DNA from: Timema cristinae
Lineage: Eukaryota > Arthropoda > Insecta > Phasmatodea > Timematidae
Direction of reading: 5' to 3'
DNA: 64,000 nt
NCBI GenBank assembly: GCA_039000515.1
Contig: JBCFYV010000100.1
Coordinates: 26,718,818-26,782,817, forward strand
Shown piece by piece: positions 1-10,688 of this stretch; the first letter of the stretch is position 1; each line of letters starts with the position of its first letter. The notes below the pieces were generated by a model, which was not told where the DNA came from, did no database searches, and saw nothing but the letters and a program-made list of their open reading frames with translations. A program made the translations under genes and the position numbers.

Positions 1-525
1 GATATTTCAAATAAAAGATTTTTATCGTTAATAGTACTACAACTTTACAATGATAAGTTATTTCGTATATCAAATAGTTGCGCAGAAATGATGAAAATGG
101 GAAAATTTCCCTCATGTAAAGTACCCTCAAAGTCATTTTCATGAGAAAATGAGATCGTGTTTATAGTGATAAAGTGTATCTATATATAAAATTTAATTGA
201 TAGAGAGAATTTTGATAAAATTGATTTCTCTTTTTGCCCTTTACTAAACTACCCTTAACTTAACTTTAAGGTTTGATCTCTAATTACAAAAAACCGCCAA
301 AGGAACTTTACGAAAACCCTAGTTGCAAAGTTTTAGCCCAATCGAAAAAATAGTTTCGGCTCTAGCACGAGGTACCGACAGACAGACAGACAGCATTGCG
401 AAAACAACTTTTTTTTTGTTTCAGCGGGCAATGAAACGTAGACATTTACAAAAAAATCTAGAGTTCAATTTTTTTGACGATAGCAATACTTTCTCTGTTA
501 GGTGTCGAGAGAAAGCAACAATGAT
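1..525 (+). repeat. Interspersed repeat family E, copy 1 (cut by window start)
   Basis: An AT-rich block that shares order and wording with 14150-14690 and 21460-21890. Shared parts are a 'cggaaatttccc'-like segment, 'ctctttttgccctt' followed by 'actacccttaa', a segment reading about 'cccaatcggtaaaatagtt', a GACA run at 378-394, and a closing 'gcaatactttctct' part. No protein family is recognised; the 69-residue open frame at 323-532 is low complexity and lies inside the repeat. Class unknown. Confidence 0.6.
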
Positions 526-539
526 GAAGTGAATTTAAC

Positions 540-1535
540 TGCATAGAATAATGTTCTAAAATATTATAATATATTTAATAATGCGTAAAAACATAGCCCT
601 ATAAACTATGTTAGGATGTTGCACTATAGAGTCGGTATTGAAGCGCAGCTTCCCGATTTGAGAGTATAAATATAAAACTGTCACTTTTTGTAAGCGCCAC
701 TGCATTTTCAAAACTAAAATAGTTTTTTTTATCTTAAAGCCCAAAATTCCCGGGTTTCGCTCCCGTGTATATAAAACATCTTTTAACAATTTTAGATAAT
801 CTTGGAAACACCAAAATGTTTTAAAAGAAACTACAAACCTTGTCTTATCTCTAAAAAATATAATCAGTAATAACTTTGAATATCAGTGATTATATTGCTG
901 TTTGGTTTAAGTGTGATTATTGATTTTTCAAAATTACCAAACATGTAACGAAATTTTATAGAAACTTTTTGATTATTTCAAGCCATGCAAAGACTTCGTT
1001 TTTCAGACTACTGTAGTGTTTTGACAGTGTGAGAATTCTTTCTCCTAGTCAACTTCTCAAATGTTGCTTTATTTATTTATCTCAGTACTTGCTGGTGCTA
1101 AGAAGATGTCTTTTGTCTTCCAACGGTCGTCTAGTGACTTGGTTGCGCGGTTAGTAACTATAAACAAAAGACAGGGCTCTTGCATTCATTAGTGAGGGCA
1201 CCTTGAAACACTTTCTCAGGAGACATGGCGCCTACGGACATCAAGTTGAAAACCACAGGGTTGGATGAAACCAGCATACCTCATTAGCACCTCTCAGACT
1301 TGTTTAAGGAGCCAGCAGTTCAAAAAGTAGGTTTGTATTCCTATTCAAAATGGGAAATCAAAACAAATCCATACCAAGACTCGTGTGTTGACTCACAGCC
1401 CATATCTGTGAGCTACCGGGCTTTGCTCGTGGCGTCACTCATTTCCGACAGTTACAAACACCAAAGACTCATACATAAACCATATAACGTTGTTAAGAGG
1501 AGAGAGCTCTAATGTCAACATACTGTTATGTGAGG
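540..1535. other. Unassigned AT-rich sequence
   Basis: No gene is supported. A 20-codon open frame begins at 1225 (MAPTDIKLK...) and stops at the TAG at 1288-1290; it is not recognised and has no visible splice partner. Open frames of 77 and 70 codons on either strand look like chance. Confidence 0.4.
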
Positions 1536-1537
1536 CG

Positions 1538-1836
1538 ATCAGCCTCTGTGGTCTTTTGGTAAAAGTTCTCGGCTACAGATCAAGAGATCCGGAGTTCGAT
1601 CCCTGGCGCTACCAGAATTTTTCTGTGAATCAGCGGAGTCTGTGAAGGGGTAAACTGAGTCTCGTGAGGCTAAATGAGAAGCTACTTGAATAAATAGGTA
1701 GCAGCTCCGGTCTATAAACTTGAGATTAGCGGTTGGAGGTTCCGCAAATGCTGGCACTCATCGCTAACGGCGGTGGTTATTCGATTGGTATAGCTCGCTT
1801 GCGGACTTCCAACATGGAATTTTTATTATTATTAAC
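1538..1836 (+). repeat. tRNA-derived SINE, family C, copy 1
   Basis: The head reads like a tRNA gene: an A-box-like 'tggtcttttggtaaaag' near 1549 and a B-box 'ggagttcgatccctgg' near 1591. A unique body follows, including 'cagctccggtctataaac' at about 1700, and the copy ends in a (TTA)n-type tail near 1820-1836. The reverse complement of the same body lies at 24005-24322, which shows that it is a dispersed family. Confidence 0.7.
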
Positions 1837-1857
1837 TTAAATTATTACTTTCGCCTT

Positions 1858-2100
1858 TTATACTAATAAAGGTGAATAAGGTGACCTCGGAGTCGAATCT
1901 GGGGAGTCGTGACCCCTCCCCCCTTCTAGTCGTGTGAGACTGGGAGGGGAGGCCAGATAGCGGGGTATGCCGGCCAAAAGATCGAGTTCTAGAGCAGTAC
2001 GCGGGTCGCCCAGGTGTACGGTAAGGGCATCAGTGAAAATATAACACCGACCAGGTGATGTGTCGTGTGGGGGGGGACTCAAATCCCCACCGCTATATAT
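1858..2100 (-). repeat. GC-rich block, possible SINE-like element
   Basis: About 240 bases clearly richer in G and C than the flanks, with hard borders on both sides. On the minus strand it holds a B-box-like 'ggggatttgagtcccc' near 2070-2090. No second copy was found in the window, so membership of a repeat family is a guess. Confidence 0.3.
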
Positions 2101-2707
2101 ACGAACTGTGCCCTAATTTGGGAATCCAAAAACTTTAATTTTTTATTATCGATGTAAATGCTGTTTTGAAGAACCCCTAGGGGTTGGAGAAAATTATTAT
2201 TTCGATTATGTTCTATTTAATATATGTTTGTAAATAGTGATTTAAGTAAGATAAAATAAAATACTAATGAAAGAAAGTATGTAACTTAGCAATTTGGTTT
2301 TTTTCATTCTTGCTTTTTTCATTAAAATCCAGTACGAACTTAAATAAAATATAATGGATGGCTAGGAATTTTAATACAAGTGTGTACTATAATTCTAATT
2401 AAAAACAACCTACCTGCTTGCTGCTTAAGAACCCATTTCCACGAGCGTAATTGGCAGCGCTTCTTAACGACACCTTGTTTTAAATGGTTGTTTTTCCACG
2501 AGCGTGTGCGGTTGAACTATAAGCGCTGCTGACGCGCACGATCGCCCGTCCTCGCGACTAGCCGCGGCGTTTCCTAGCAGCGCTGCTAGTGATTAGACAT
2601 TAAATTTAATGGTATTGTTTTCACGGACGGCAGAAATACGCGCGACTCTTTCAAAAGAGAACGTGTTGTGCTAGGCCTACGATTACAGTATTATTTACTA
2701 CTATAAA

Positions 2708-2917
2708 ATGCCATCCCAGCAATCCTTTGAGAGCATAGATGTGGAAATGTGTATTAGTGAGATAGAGATACCACCAGCCGTTTGGGATTTAAAGTCATCT
2801 GAACACAGTAATAAGCAAGAAAAAACAAGATCATGGGAATCATTGTGCAGAAAGTTTATTCCAAATTCAAGTATTAGGGGGGGGTGGGGGTCTGTTAGAT
2901 GCTTACGTAATACATAG
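2708..2917 (+). pseudogene. MADF-domain accessory gene remnant of a Harbinger element
   Basis: The 69-codon open frame starts MPSQQSFESIDVEM. Residues about 14-52 resemble an N-terminal MADF domain: ISEIE...PAVWDLKSSEH, a charged stretch, then SWESLCRKF. In the family a W after 'P' in the first helix, a 'Y/H K' motif and a second W in 'W..I' are typical, and all have counterparts here. Autonomous Harbinger elements carry a second gene of MADF/Myb-like type next to the transposase. The frame runs into a G-rich run at 2878-2890 and then loses similarity, so the gene is broken. Its position near the left end matches the MADF remnant at 18773. Confidence 0.6.
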
Positions 2918-3118
2918 AGAGACAAGAAAGAATGGGAAAGGGTGAATCGCGAGTAAATTAAAAAAATATTTGTTATAAATTTCTAAATTTTACCCAGTTT
3001 AATACAATAAATGTATATTTAATATACAAAAATGTTTTTTGTGAATTATTTCGCACCATTAATGTACAAGTTTCATCACTTAACTACCAGCAATTTATAT
3101 AAAGCATAAAATTCTTGA

Positions 3119-3394
3119 TATTATTATTAGCACCGCGTCTTACTACCCGTTTGGGTTATACGCACTTACGCTAATGTGTAATGGTAGGGTGATTGTGAGA
3201 TGAAATGGAGGACCTACAGTTTAACGTGGAATCCGAACCACGGTGGTGACCTGGCATTCCACACATTCACAAGATGTCTTGTCAGAGGTGTAGGAAGGGT
3301 TTGGAAATCAGATAAATCTGTGCCGGGACCGAGGATTGAACCCCGGCCGCCAGCTCAGAAGTCTGACACCTTACCCCTAGACCACCAGGTCACC
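3119..3394 (-). repeat. tRNA-derived SINE, family A, copy 1
   Basis: Read on the minus strand: GGTGACCTGGTGGTCTAGGG head (A-box TGGTCTAGGGG), B-box GGTTCAATCC, a conserved body ending in the shared tail 'taacccgaacgggtagtaag' and a (TAA)n terminus. Inserted in the Harbinger element 2429-3851. Confidence 0.85.
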
Positions 3395-3400
3395 CTTCTT

Positions 3401-3684
3401 GATATTATTAGCACCGCATCTTACTACGTGTTCGAGTTATACGCCCGTACGCTAATGTGTAATGGTAATGCGATTGTGAGATGAAGTGGAAGACCTATAG
3501 TTTAACGTGGGATCCGAACCACAGGCCTTGCATTCCACACATTCACAAGTTGTGATTAATACACGTCTTGTCAGAGGTGAAGGAAGGGATTGGTAATCAG
3601 ATAAATCTGTGCCGGGACCGAGGATTGAACCCCGGACCCCCAGCACAAAAGTCTGACACCTTACCCCTAGACCGCCAAATCACC
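3401..3684 (-). repeat. tRNA-derived SINE, family A, copy 2
   Basis: A second family A copy in the same orientation directly behind copy 1, with its own (AAT)n end, body and tRNA-like head (A-box near 3665, B-box near 3622). It carries 'gttgtgattaatacacgtcttgtc' where copy 1 has a shorter form, so the two are different subtypes and not a simple duplication. Confidence 0.85.
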
Positions 3685-3908
3685 TAAAAATGCATAAAAG
3701 TCGTTTTAATTCCTGTTAAAAAAGAGGGAGATCGTGGGGATCTAAAGTGGCAAAAAAATGTGATTTTATTACCGAAATCTTAGAAGGAAAATGGGTTTAA
3801 TATTGGCAGCACGACAGCAGCGCTGCTAAATACGCTCGTGGAAATATGCTCTAAATCAGCATAATTACGAACAAAATGACATGAGTTAGTAAGTTTAATA
3901 TTACCTTT

Positions 3909-4265
3909 ATGAAATGCTTATCCAAAATTCTAATAATTAGGTACCTTACTATCGATAGTATAAAAACAAAGTTTGGAAGCTACCGAACAATTCCGAAGAC
4001 GCCCGAAGTGTCACGAGTATTCGAGGTTTGGTGGACACGATCCGCACAGAAGCGCAATAGTGCGGATGAACTAATGTTGTCTCATATTATAAGACAAACA
4101 AAATCTTATATTGATCCAAAAGAAACAAAAGAGTTTAATTTTCAACATATAGTAATAATAACAGTTCTATTTATTCATAATAAACATTTGAGAATTTTTT
4201 TAAACCAAGAGAAAAGGAGTTCTAGGACAACCTTGACAGCTAGGTATCCAACAACAGCTGTTTAG
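3909..4265 (+). other. 118-codon open frame, not recognised
   Basis: An open frame without a visible domain, signal or recognised motif. Its last third overlaps the MITE-like segment at 4195-4318, which argues against a conserved gene. Most likely a chance frame. Confidence 0.2.
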
Positions 4266-4318
4266 GTTACCAGGTGAAGAAAATTATACTTTATGTTTCT
4301 AATAGTGCAATATTTGAT
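4195..4318. mobile_element. MITE family M1, partial copy
   Basis: The segment 'ccaagagaaaagg ... accttgacag' followed by 'gaagaaaattata' and 'tgtttctaatagtgcaatat' matches the right half of the inverted-repeat element at 11552-11760. The left half is not clear here. Confidence 0.55.
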
Positions 4319-4642
4319 ATACTCTGCCTAAACCAATTGTTTTCTACTAAAACTGCACTGGACTGGCATTACCTACCTTCCCACCTTAATAAGGTGGCAC
4401 AGTAAGATTATTAAATGTTTGTTATTAAATACAATTATTAGTTTTATTCGAAATAATCAAGTTTTTAAATTATTGTCCAATAGGATAGCTAGTTAAGTTT
4501 TTACATGTCCCTAGTTTTTATATTATGTTTAATTTTAATTCGTGTTGCTTGTATGCACTTTTCTAAAAAAAAATGTATAGGAACACTACTTACAAACTAA
4601 CACTACTTACAAACTAACTTAATCTAATACAATACTATATCA

Positions 4643-4884
4643 CCCGCTTTGGTGGCGTAGTTGGCTAACGCACTTGTCGTGTTGAGCTCGACTGCCAAGG
4701 ACGGGGAGATCGAGGTTCGAATATCGGTCGGGTGAACTGGGGGTGGTTTTTCCTAAATGGTGTTCCACTCTCCCTCCACGTAAATGCGGGTTCACTTCCT
4801 CTAAGTTCAACCTTCCAATTCCTAATCCATTAGAGTAATTAGTACTTAAGCGTATAAACCGAACGAGTAGTAAGACGCGGTGCT
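4643..4884 (+). repeat. tRNA-derived SINE, family B1, copy 1
   Basis: The head has A-box 'tggcgtagttggctaacgc' and B-box 'gaggttcgaatatcgg'. Then come a 'tttttcctaaatgg', 'ccactctccctccacg' body and the shared end 'gcgtataaaccgaacgagta', 'gtaagacgcggtgct'. The 3' end is the one used by family A, although the head and body differ. Confidence 0.85.
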
Positions 4885-5083
4885 TGAAAAAAACTATATT
4901 GATTGGGCTAAACTAGTTATAAATTGGACAGTGCGACGCATAATCCGAACGGTTAGTAGGACGGTGCGAGGGGAAACGACACAGTGAGGGGACCGTTGTT
5001 TATAAATATAGGGTATATCTGACATCGAACTTAATACCCTTAAACTGCCAGGGTAGACACACGTTTGGCTTAATACATCTTAT

Positions 5084-5311
5084 CTCTCTATAATAATAAT
5101 AATAATAATAATAAAAGGAAGTGTTTGTGTTGACGCCCAGCCAAATCTACGACACGAAGAGATCTGAAATTTTTAACATAGGTGGAAGGAAGGGAGTCCG
5201 AATGCACCTCAAAGCCCGATTTTTTACCATTTTAATTAGCTTTTCAATTAGGCTATTTGTTAACAAATTTTTGTAGACGGGTCACGGGCAACGCCGTGCG
5301 GGATTGCTAGT
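5084..5311 (+). mobile_element. Non-autonomous Helitron, family H2, copy 1
   Basis: A 5' TC-type start ('tctctctataataataat', near 5084) is followed by 'aaggaagtgtttgtgttgac'. The 3' end holds the hairpin CACGG-gcaacg-CCGTG at about 5285-5300 and then CTAG before T at 5309-5312. A hairpin a few bases before CTRR is the Helitron 3' hallmark. The same body and end recur at 32600-32968. Confidence 0.7.
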
Positions 5312-5319
5312 TGTTTATA

Positions 5320-6862
5320 AACAGAAAGACACAACAAACAGGATGGTAATGCCATTGTTAATAGTTTAAACTTCCCAAATAATGTATTCTGGGAGCCCTC
5401 AGATTTGCTTACTGGGAACTTTTGATTAAAATTGAGGAAAACAATAATCTATAATGGAATGTATAGCTTTATTTAAATTTAAAGTAGTCTCGGCAGCGGG
5501 CGTCTGTCCCCCCCCCCCCTCACCCCCGTCCCAAATAGTGCTGCGGAGCCGAAATGAGAGAATCAAGCGGTAGCTCAGGAGAATTCAACGTGACATGTAT
5601 AGATAGTTAATGACGTTGCCTACGTGGAGATTTCGAAGCTATTTCGTGGAGCGAATTGCATCTTAACTTGACGTACCAAAACAGTCTAGGCAATATCACA
5701 CTTAGACGCCAATGTAAGAAAGAGAAATGGAGGGGAATGAGCAGTTCACACTGAGAGGGCTCTTGTCTCTGTGCTGATAACCCTTTTCCTCTGACGAGTT
5801 TACACTCACTTTAATATTTGCGCCTTGAAAACATTGACTTGCTTTTTAATATTACTTTTTTCTTGTTTCCTATATAGACATTTGCTACTAAAAACTTTTT
5901 AATCTACATCCTGACAGGAAGACTCCTACAAGCCAATTTTTGTGACCAGAATAAATAGCCTAAGTTGTAGATGATTTATAAAAAAAATAAGTTTACAAAA
6001 AACTACTTAAAGATTAAAACAATAATTTTTGTGCCTGTATAGACCCATTTCTATAATTATTTAAAAATTGATGGGTTTTTTTTTCAACGTTATATCTTTA
6101 AAACTCAACTGATTAAAACGTAAATTCACTAAAGTGTGAAATCCTATCCTGACCGGCCGTGACGTCACAGGTAGGCAACGTCCTCAAGTATACTGACGGA
6201 AGAGTCGGAGGCAGTGATGCATTCGTTCATCTAACTAGATGTCAATTTCCATGACCACCAGCTTCCGATATCGATTTCATCCACACCCTCATACGTCTAC
6301 CCGTAGTCACCCACAATCTCTCAGCGGCCAATATCGCCATCTTGTTCCAGTTTCGTCAACCTCAACATATTATCGATATTTGATGACAATTTTACCCGCA
6401 TCACTGGTCGAATGATATAAACCAGGTGTGGCGAAGGCCTCAAGCCACTTCACGGCTTCCTCACAAGGCCTCAAACTTCATGTACCTATAGTACATATTT
6501 AACAAAATTAATTAATAAATACGTACTTTACCTAAACATAAGATAATATCTTTTACTAAACCATAAAGGATCGAACTGTTTTTTATTTAGTTTTTTTTAC
6601 TATGAACAATTTCTATTTTTATACAACTATTAATTAATATTCATAGAGAAAACTTAAAAAAAAAAAATATGCATATGACTTCTAATATAATTGAAATAAA
6701 GTTGTTTTTTTATTTCCCCCTCCCCTCCCCCCAAGTATTTTTTTCCACTGATCTTGGATTCATTTTTAAATTCAAGTGTAGATATCTATTGTAGGGCAGA
6801 AAATCATTCCATGATAGAGTTCTACAAACTAATCATCTCAACAACTTATTAATAAGACACTT
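5320..6862. other. Unassigned sequence
   Basis: No gene is supported. There is a C-rich run at 5508-5519 and a more GC-rich stretch at 6150-6480 (with 'gtgacgtcacagg') that has no long open frame or recognised repeat. A second pyrimidine/C run lies near 6715-6733. Confidence 0.4.
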
Positions 6863-7125
6863 GGTGACCTAGTGGTCTAGGGGTAAGGTGTCGGACTTCT
6901 GTGCTGGCGGCCGGGGTTCAATCCTCGGTCCCGGCACAGATTTATCTGATTTCCAAACACTTCCTTCACCTCTGACAAGACATCTTGTGAATGTGGGGAA
7001 TGCCAGGCCTCCACCGTGGTTCGGATTCCACGTTAAACTGTAGGTCCTCCATTTCATCTCACACTCACCCTACCATTATACATTAGCGTAAGTGCGTATA
7101 ACCCGAACGGTTAGTAAGACGCGGT

Positions 7126-7174
<49 letters not shown>
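6863..7174 (+). repeat. tRNA-derived SINE, family A, copy 3
   Basis: A complete copy in plus orientation: head 'ggtgacctagtggtctaggg', B-box 'ggggttcaatcctcgg', body, shared tail, and a long (TAA)n terminus at about 7127-7174. It ends about 25 bases before the splice-acceptor-like sequence at 7180-7200. Confidence 0.9.
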
Positions 7175-7177
<3 letters not shown>

Positions 7178-7200
7178 CACTTCGTTTTATTATATTGCAG

Positions 7201-7266
7201 GAAGACCATCTTAAGTTCGAGAATGACGAATATGCTAAAAGGCCGCATGCTCCCTCTGGTGTGTGA
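7201..7266 (+). CDS. Possible terminal exon (unrecognised protein)
   Basis: A pyrimidine-rich stretch 'cttcgttttattatattgcag' (7180-7200) looks like a good 3' splice site. It opens directly into 21 codons (EDHLKFENDEYAKRPHAPSG, then V) ended by TGA at 7264-7266. The composition is less AT-rich than the flanks and the GC-richer sequence runs to about 7510, which could be 3' UTR. The peptide is not recognised and no upstream exon was identified. A chance acceptor next to a short frame is possible. Confidence 0.3.
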   Translation, partial: EDHLKFENDEYAKRPHAPSGV

Positions 7267-7768
7267 CGTCACACTCCCAATGGACTGGACTGCCGGTGAC
7301 TCTAATATAGTGTTACCATTTATGTCAGACCTGTGGGTAATGTTATAAAAGTGTTCAGGTTGCGTTCTTGTGATGACACGGAGGTTAAGTGTCAGAGGAA
7401 GAGTGGAGCTTGAGTTAAGCTCAGTATGGTTGATAAGAGTGGGATGGGCCTGACCCCTCGCGGGGCACGGTTGAAATGTCAGCAAATACTTCCTAGAACA
7501 GGAGTGCACAAGTGTTGTTTGTTGTGTTTGGTCAACCTATTGTAGCCCACCAAACTAAAAAAAAAATATTAAAATAGGTTTACATCTCCTTGATTTGTTT
7601 ATAATCGAATGAATTATTCTTAATCGCGAAACTAAAGTAGAGTAGTTATCAATTAGTGTTAACATTCTTTTTTGGAACTCCTAGGTCAGCCATGTGACAT
7701 GACATGATATCTATCCGCCACATGAAAATATTTCTATTTAGCTTCTACATACTATCATATTCCGAAAA

Positions 7769-7830
7769 TTGAAAAATGACACCTGGACACGGGAATCGAA
7801 CCCGGGACGTTCTATATACTGTGTTGTGTT
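7769..7830 (-). repeat. Short tRNA-like element, family D, copy 1
   Basis: Reads 'aaaatgacacctggacacgg' then 'gaatcgaacccgggac', the reverse complement of a B-box with flanking acceptor-arm-like sequence. The same wording occurs at 44788, 50966 and, inverted, 51115. The A-box part is weak here. Confidence 0.45.
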
Positions 7831-7884
7831 TTGTCGCTGTCCAAGTAAAGAAGAAACAAAGAGTCAGGTTTTGAAGAAAAGTAT

Positions 7885-8085
7885 GGTTCCGGTCCCACGC
7901 TGTGTGCGGCACAAGTGCACATCGGTATACTACTGGTATACTGGGAAGACGGGGTTCGTTTCCAGCCCGGGTGTACAGCGGGTTGTTTTTTTTATTCGTG
8001 AAGGGTCTCCCCCCCCCCCCCCCTTAACTCCTCGCAAATGCGGGTCAGCTTACTCTAAAATCCACCTTCCTCATCCTCACTTGTA
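7885..8085 (+). repeat. tRNA-derived SINE, family B, degraded copy
   Basis: It keeps a 'gacggggttcg' B-box relic near 7949, the 'gggtgtacagcgggttg' junction, a C run at 8010-8024, 'ctcgcaaatgcgggt' and 'tccaccttcctcatcctcac'. The 3' tail is almost lost. Confidence 0.55.
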
Positions 8086-8295
8086 GAAATATATGAACCG
8101 GAATATATAGACCGGATGTACACGAAATACAAAAATAAAGTTTCGAGGTCTTTTATCTGCATATTTATACTTATATAGGCTAGGCTTTCTCAAACTGCAA
8201 GGCGCGCCTCATCAGTGAGTCACGAGGGGATTTCAGATGAGGCATAGTATCATTATATCTTTGAAACAATATTGGTCTGTTCTTCCGACTTTGTA

Positions 8296-9080
8296 ATTAT
8301 TATTATTATTATTATTTAACACCACGTCTTTAGTCCAGTCTACAACCAACATACCCGCTTGTCGGACTCGCAACTACGCAATCGCAAATCCACTCGTAAT
8401 TACGCTTTTATTAAATACAAAATAGACTGTCTACAATGAAAAGTCGTAAAACGTAATTTCAACCAATAGGAACCAACATCAATGATGACTATAAAAGTCA
8501 AATTCATATTAATGTTTTCAAATAAGAAATAAATATTTAAAAAATGTTTAACTGGATAAATACACATGATTTTAATTGGAAATCCTGTATTCATCACTAT
8601 ACATTTTCAATCGTTTTTGTAATAGACCAAATAACTTCAAATTATTTGATTTTAGTAGTCCATTAATATTTGTTTTTTGATTGGCTGAACGCAAGCCAAC
8701 GCAACTACATAAACGCAAGAGATGGACAATGTTCATCTCCTCCCGACAAGCTGGTCCGACAGAACCGACATACGATTGTGTTTGCGTAAGCTATTGTAGA
8801 CAGACAAAATTACGTTATTGCGTGATTGCGAGTCCGACAAGCGGGTGCGTTTGGTTGTAGACGGGCCATTACTAACCGTTCGAGTTATACGCGTACTAAT
8901 TACGCTTGCGGGCTAGGAACTGGGAAGTTTGAATATAGAGGAAGCGAACCCACAATTGCGTGGGGGGAAGAGGGGAAAACCTTGTTCACCCGAGCGAGAT
9001 TCGAACATCCATCACCCCGTCCTCGGCAGTCTAGCTCAACACGAAACTAGCGCGTTAGCTAACTTCGCCACAAAGGCAGG
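8296..9080 (-). repeat. SINE family B1 split by a MITE
   Basis: The tail end (8296-8332: (ATT)n, 'aacaccacgtctt') and the body and head (8869-9080, with B-box 'cgagattcgaacatcc' and A-box region 'gcgttagctaacttcgccac') form one SINE when 8333-8868 is removed. The junction then reads like the normal tail 'gcgtcttactaaccgttcg'. Confidence 0.8.
8333..8868. mobile_element. Harbinger-like MITE inside a SINE, TTA target duplication
   Basis: 536 bases with near-perfect terminal inverted repeats: 'gtctacaaccaa', about 6 variable bases, then 'acccgcttgtcggactcgca' on the left, the reverse complement on the right (8829-8862). TTA occurs on both sides (8330-8332 and 8869-8871), and the uninterrupted SINE tail has a single TTA, so the duplication is confirmed by the host sequence. 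The 65-codon minus-strand frame inside is not recognised. Confidence 0.85.
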
Positions 9081-9089
9081 TTCCGACTA

Positions 9090-10165
9090 TATAAAGTTCT
9101 GCTTGACTAAAATAAAAAGATTAATGTTTTGCTTTGAAGCAATAAAAACCAGTATCCTGTTTTCATCTACATATCTGTACGATAGCGCTTCTTTATCATT
9201 TACGAGCCTCAAGACTAACTAGAACTACTATATCAACTGCCAGCTACAAATGATATTTAACTTCACCTGCATTTCACACTTATCTCAAATACGATATTTT
9301 TGTGATAGGAAAATAAATTATATTTTTATTAATAATATCTAACGCTGTTTTATGTAATTTTATAAATAAAACTCACGTAATCAAATGTAAAGGCATTGTA
9401 AAAATAATATTGTATGGGTAGCTTTTATCGATTTAGCTATATTTTATAATTACCAACTTTTACAAAAAAAAATTATTAAAATAATGTAATCATTTTTAAT
9501 ACTTTTCGTTTTAATTATACCATAAAAACGTCTTCGAAATATAGTTCAACAAGTTTGAGTCGCACCGATTTATACCACTGCAGTTGTAATTTGTACAAAA
9601 TGTATATTAACCTCGTGCAACTGTTGGCTACAGTCCAATGTTCATTAGAAGGGACAGTTAGAAAATTTACTATATTTACTTTCACATATTAATACGCCAA
9701 TTAATATGATCTGCAGATGTCACTTTTGATCGATATTATCAATAAGTTAAGCTACCTATAAATAATACTAATAAAATAGTGAAATGTTGTCAATTTTGGC
9801 CGCAATAAACTGTTTGTATTTTCTAAAAGCCCTTTAATATAAAACAAAATGGTACTGTAAAAGCTAGTAAAATAAAAAAGCTGATTTTAGTCCTTGCTAT
9901 TTGGTGGAAAACACCCCCTTCTCCAGAAAACAAGACGAGGACGAATTAGAAGATTAATCGGCGTGCCCACCGATGCGCGTGGTTCCACAAACACAGTCAT
10001 TTATTTTATTTTTATCCAAACCATCTGCTTGCATGCAATTAGATGAGCTTGAATTCCAAGAAACGGAAACCCGTTAGGTGGCAGGTGACCAACTTGCTTT
10101 TGACTCGCGAAGATCGCACCACATCATTAGAACACTTTGTCAAAACAAGCTATTACCAACTTGTA
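9090..10165. other. Unassigned AT-rich sequence
   Basis: No gene is seen. Part of 9650-9850 shares short phrases (for example 'atctgcagatgtcacttt' and 'tcaattttggc') with 50580-50680 and 55020-55060, suggesting an old dispersed repeat. Confidence 0.35.
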
Positions 10166-10167
10166 CA

Positions 10168-10301
10168 GTTTACAGGATTGGGAGGGGGGGATGGGCGATA
10201 AAGGGGGCTTCAATCCCCCTTATCAGTCTACAATGTTTACAGGATGAGGGGGCATGGGCGATAAGGGGCTTCAAACCCCCCTTATCTCACTGCAATGTTT
10301 A
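10168..10301. repeat. Two tandem 63-66 base units each holding a G/C hairpin
   Basis: The unit starts 'gtttacaggat' at 10168 and again at 10234, and a third start 'gttta' at 10297 is followed by other sequence. Each unit holds an inverted pair of the form 'ataaggggcttcaa' and 'ccccttat'. The copies differ by a few bases and a small indel. Confidence 0.75.
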
Positions 10302-10688
10302 CTTTTTTATTTTTATGGAAAAATCAAAATTGTGTAATTGAGATTTGGCTCCAATTTGCTACTAACAACTTAGAATAATCAATATCCGAGTTAACACAAA
10401 TAAAAATGAAAAAAATGTAGCATTCCTCACATCACCTTTCAACAGCTTCTTTGGCGTATAAGCTGAACAGGTGGTAACACAAGTTCCTAAAAAAGTTTTT
10501 TTCATTTTGTAATTTTCAGTAAGCTTGTGAAAAATTTAATTGTTTCTTTTCAATGAGTTTAGATACAGCTCCATTTTATTTTTTTGTTAATATTTCAGAT
10601 GTGAAAATTGGCTTATGTAACGCATAGCTTAGAAGGATGTTCGGATGCTCTAAAATTCCCTCTCACATATATATATTATATATATATA

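Larger units (their letters stand above)
2429..3851 (+). mobile_element. Deleted PIF/Harbinger element with TAA target duplication
   Basis: The left end at 2429 and the reverse complement of the right end at 3851 agree over about 34 bases (GARCMYATTTCCACGAGCG, then a GCAGCGCT motif). TAA directly precedes (2426-2428) and follows (3852-3854) the element, the 3-bp TWA duplication typical of this superfamily. Inside are a MADF-domain remnant at 2708 and two later SINE insertions (3119-3394 and 3401-3684). No transposase is visible, so this copy is non-autonomous. Confidence 0.8.

Noticed and set aside
6863..6940. Functional tRNA gene
   Set aside because: A- and B-boxes are present, but the sequence repeats many times with a common body and (TAA)n tail and does not fold as a proper cloverleaf; it is a SINE head.
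7111..7509. 132-codon minus-strand frame
   Set aside because: Its C-terminal part is an isoleucine run from the (TAA)n SINE tail, and it runs antisense to the exon-like plus strand.
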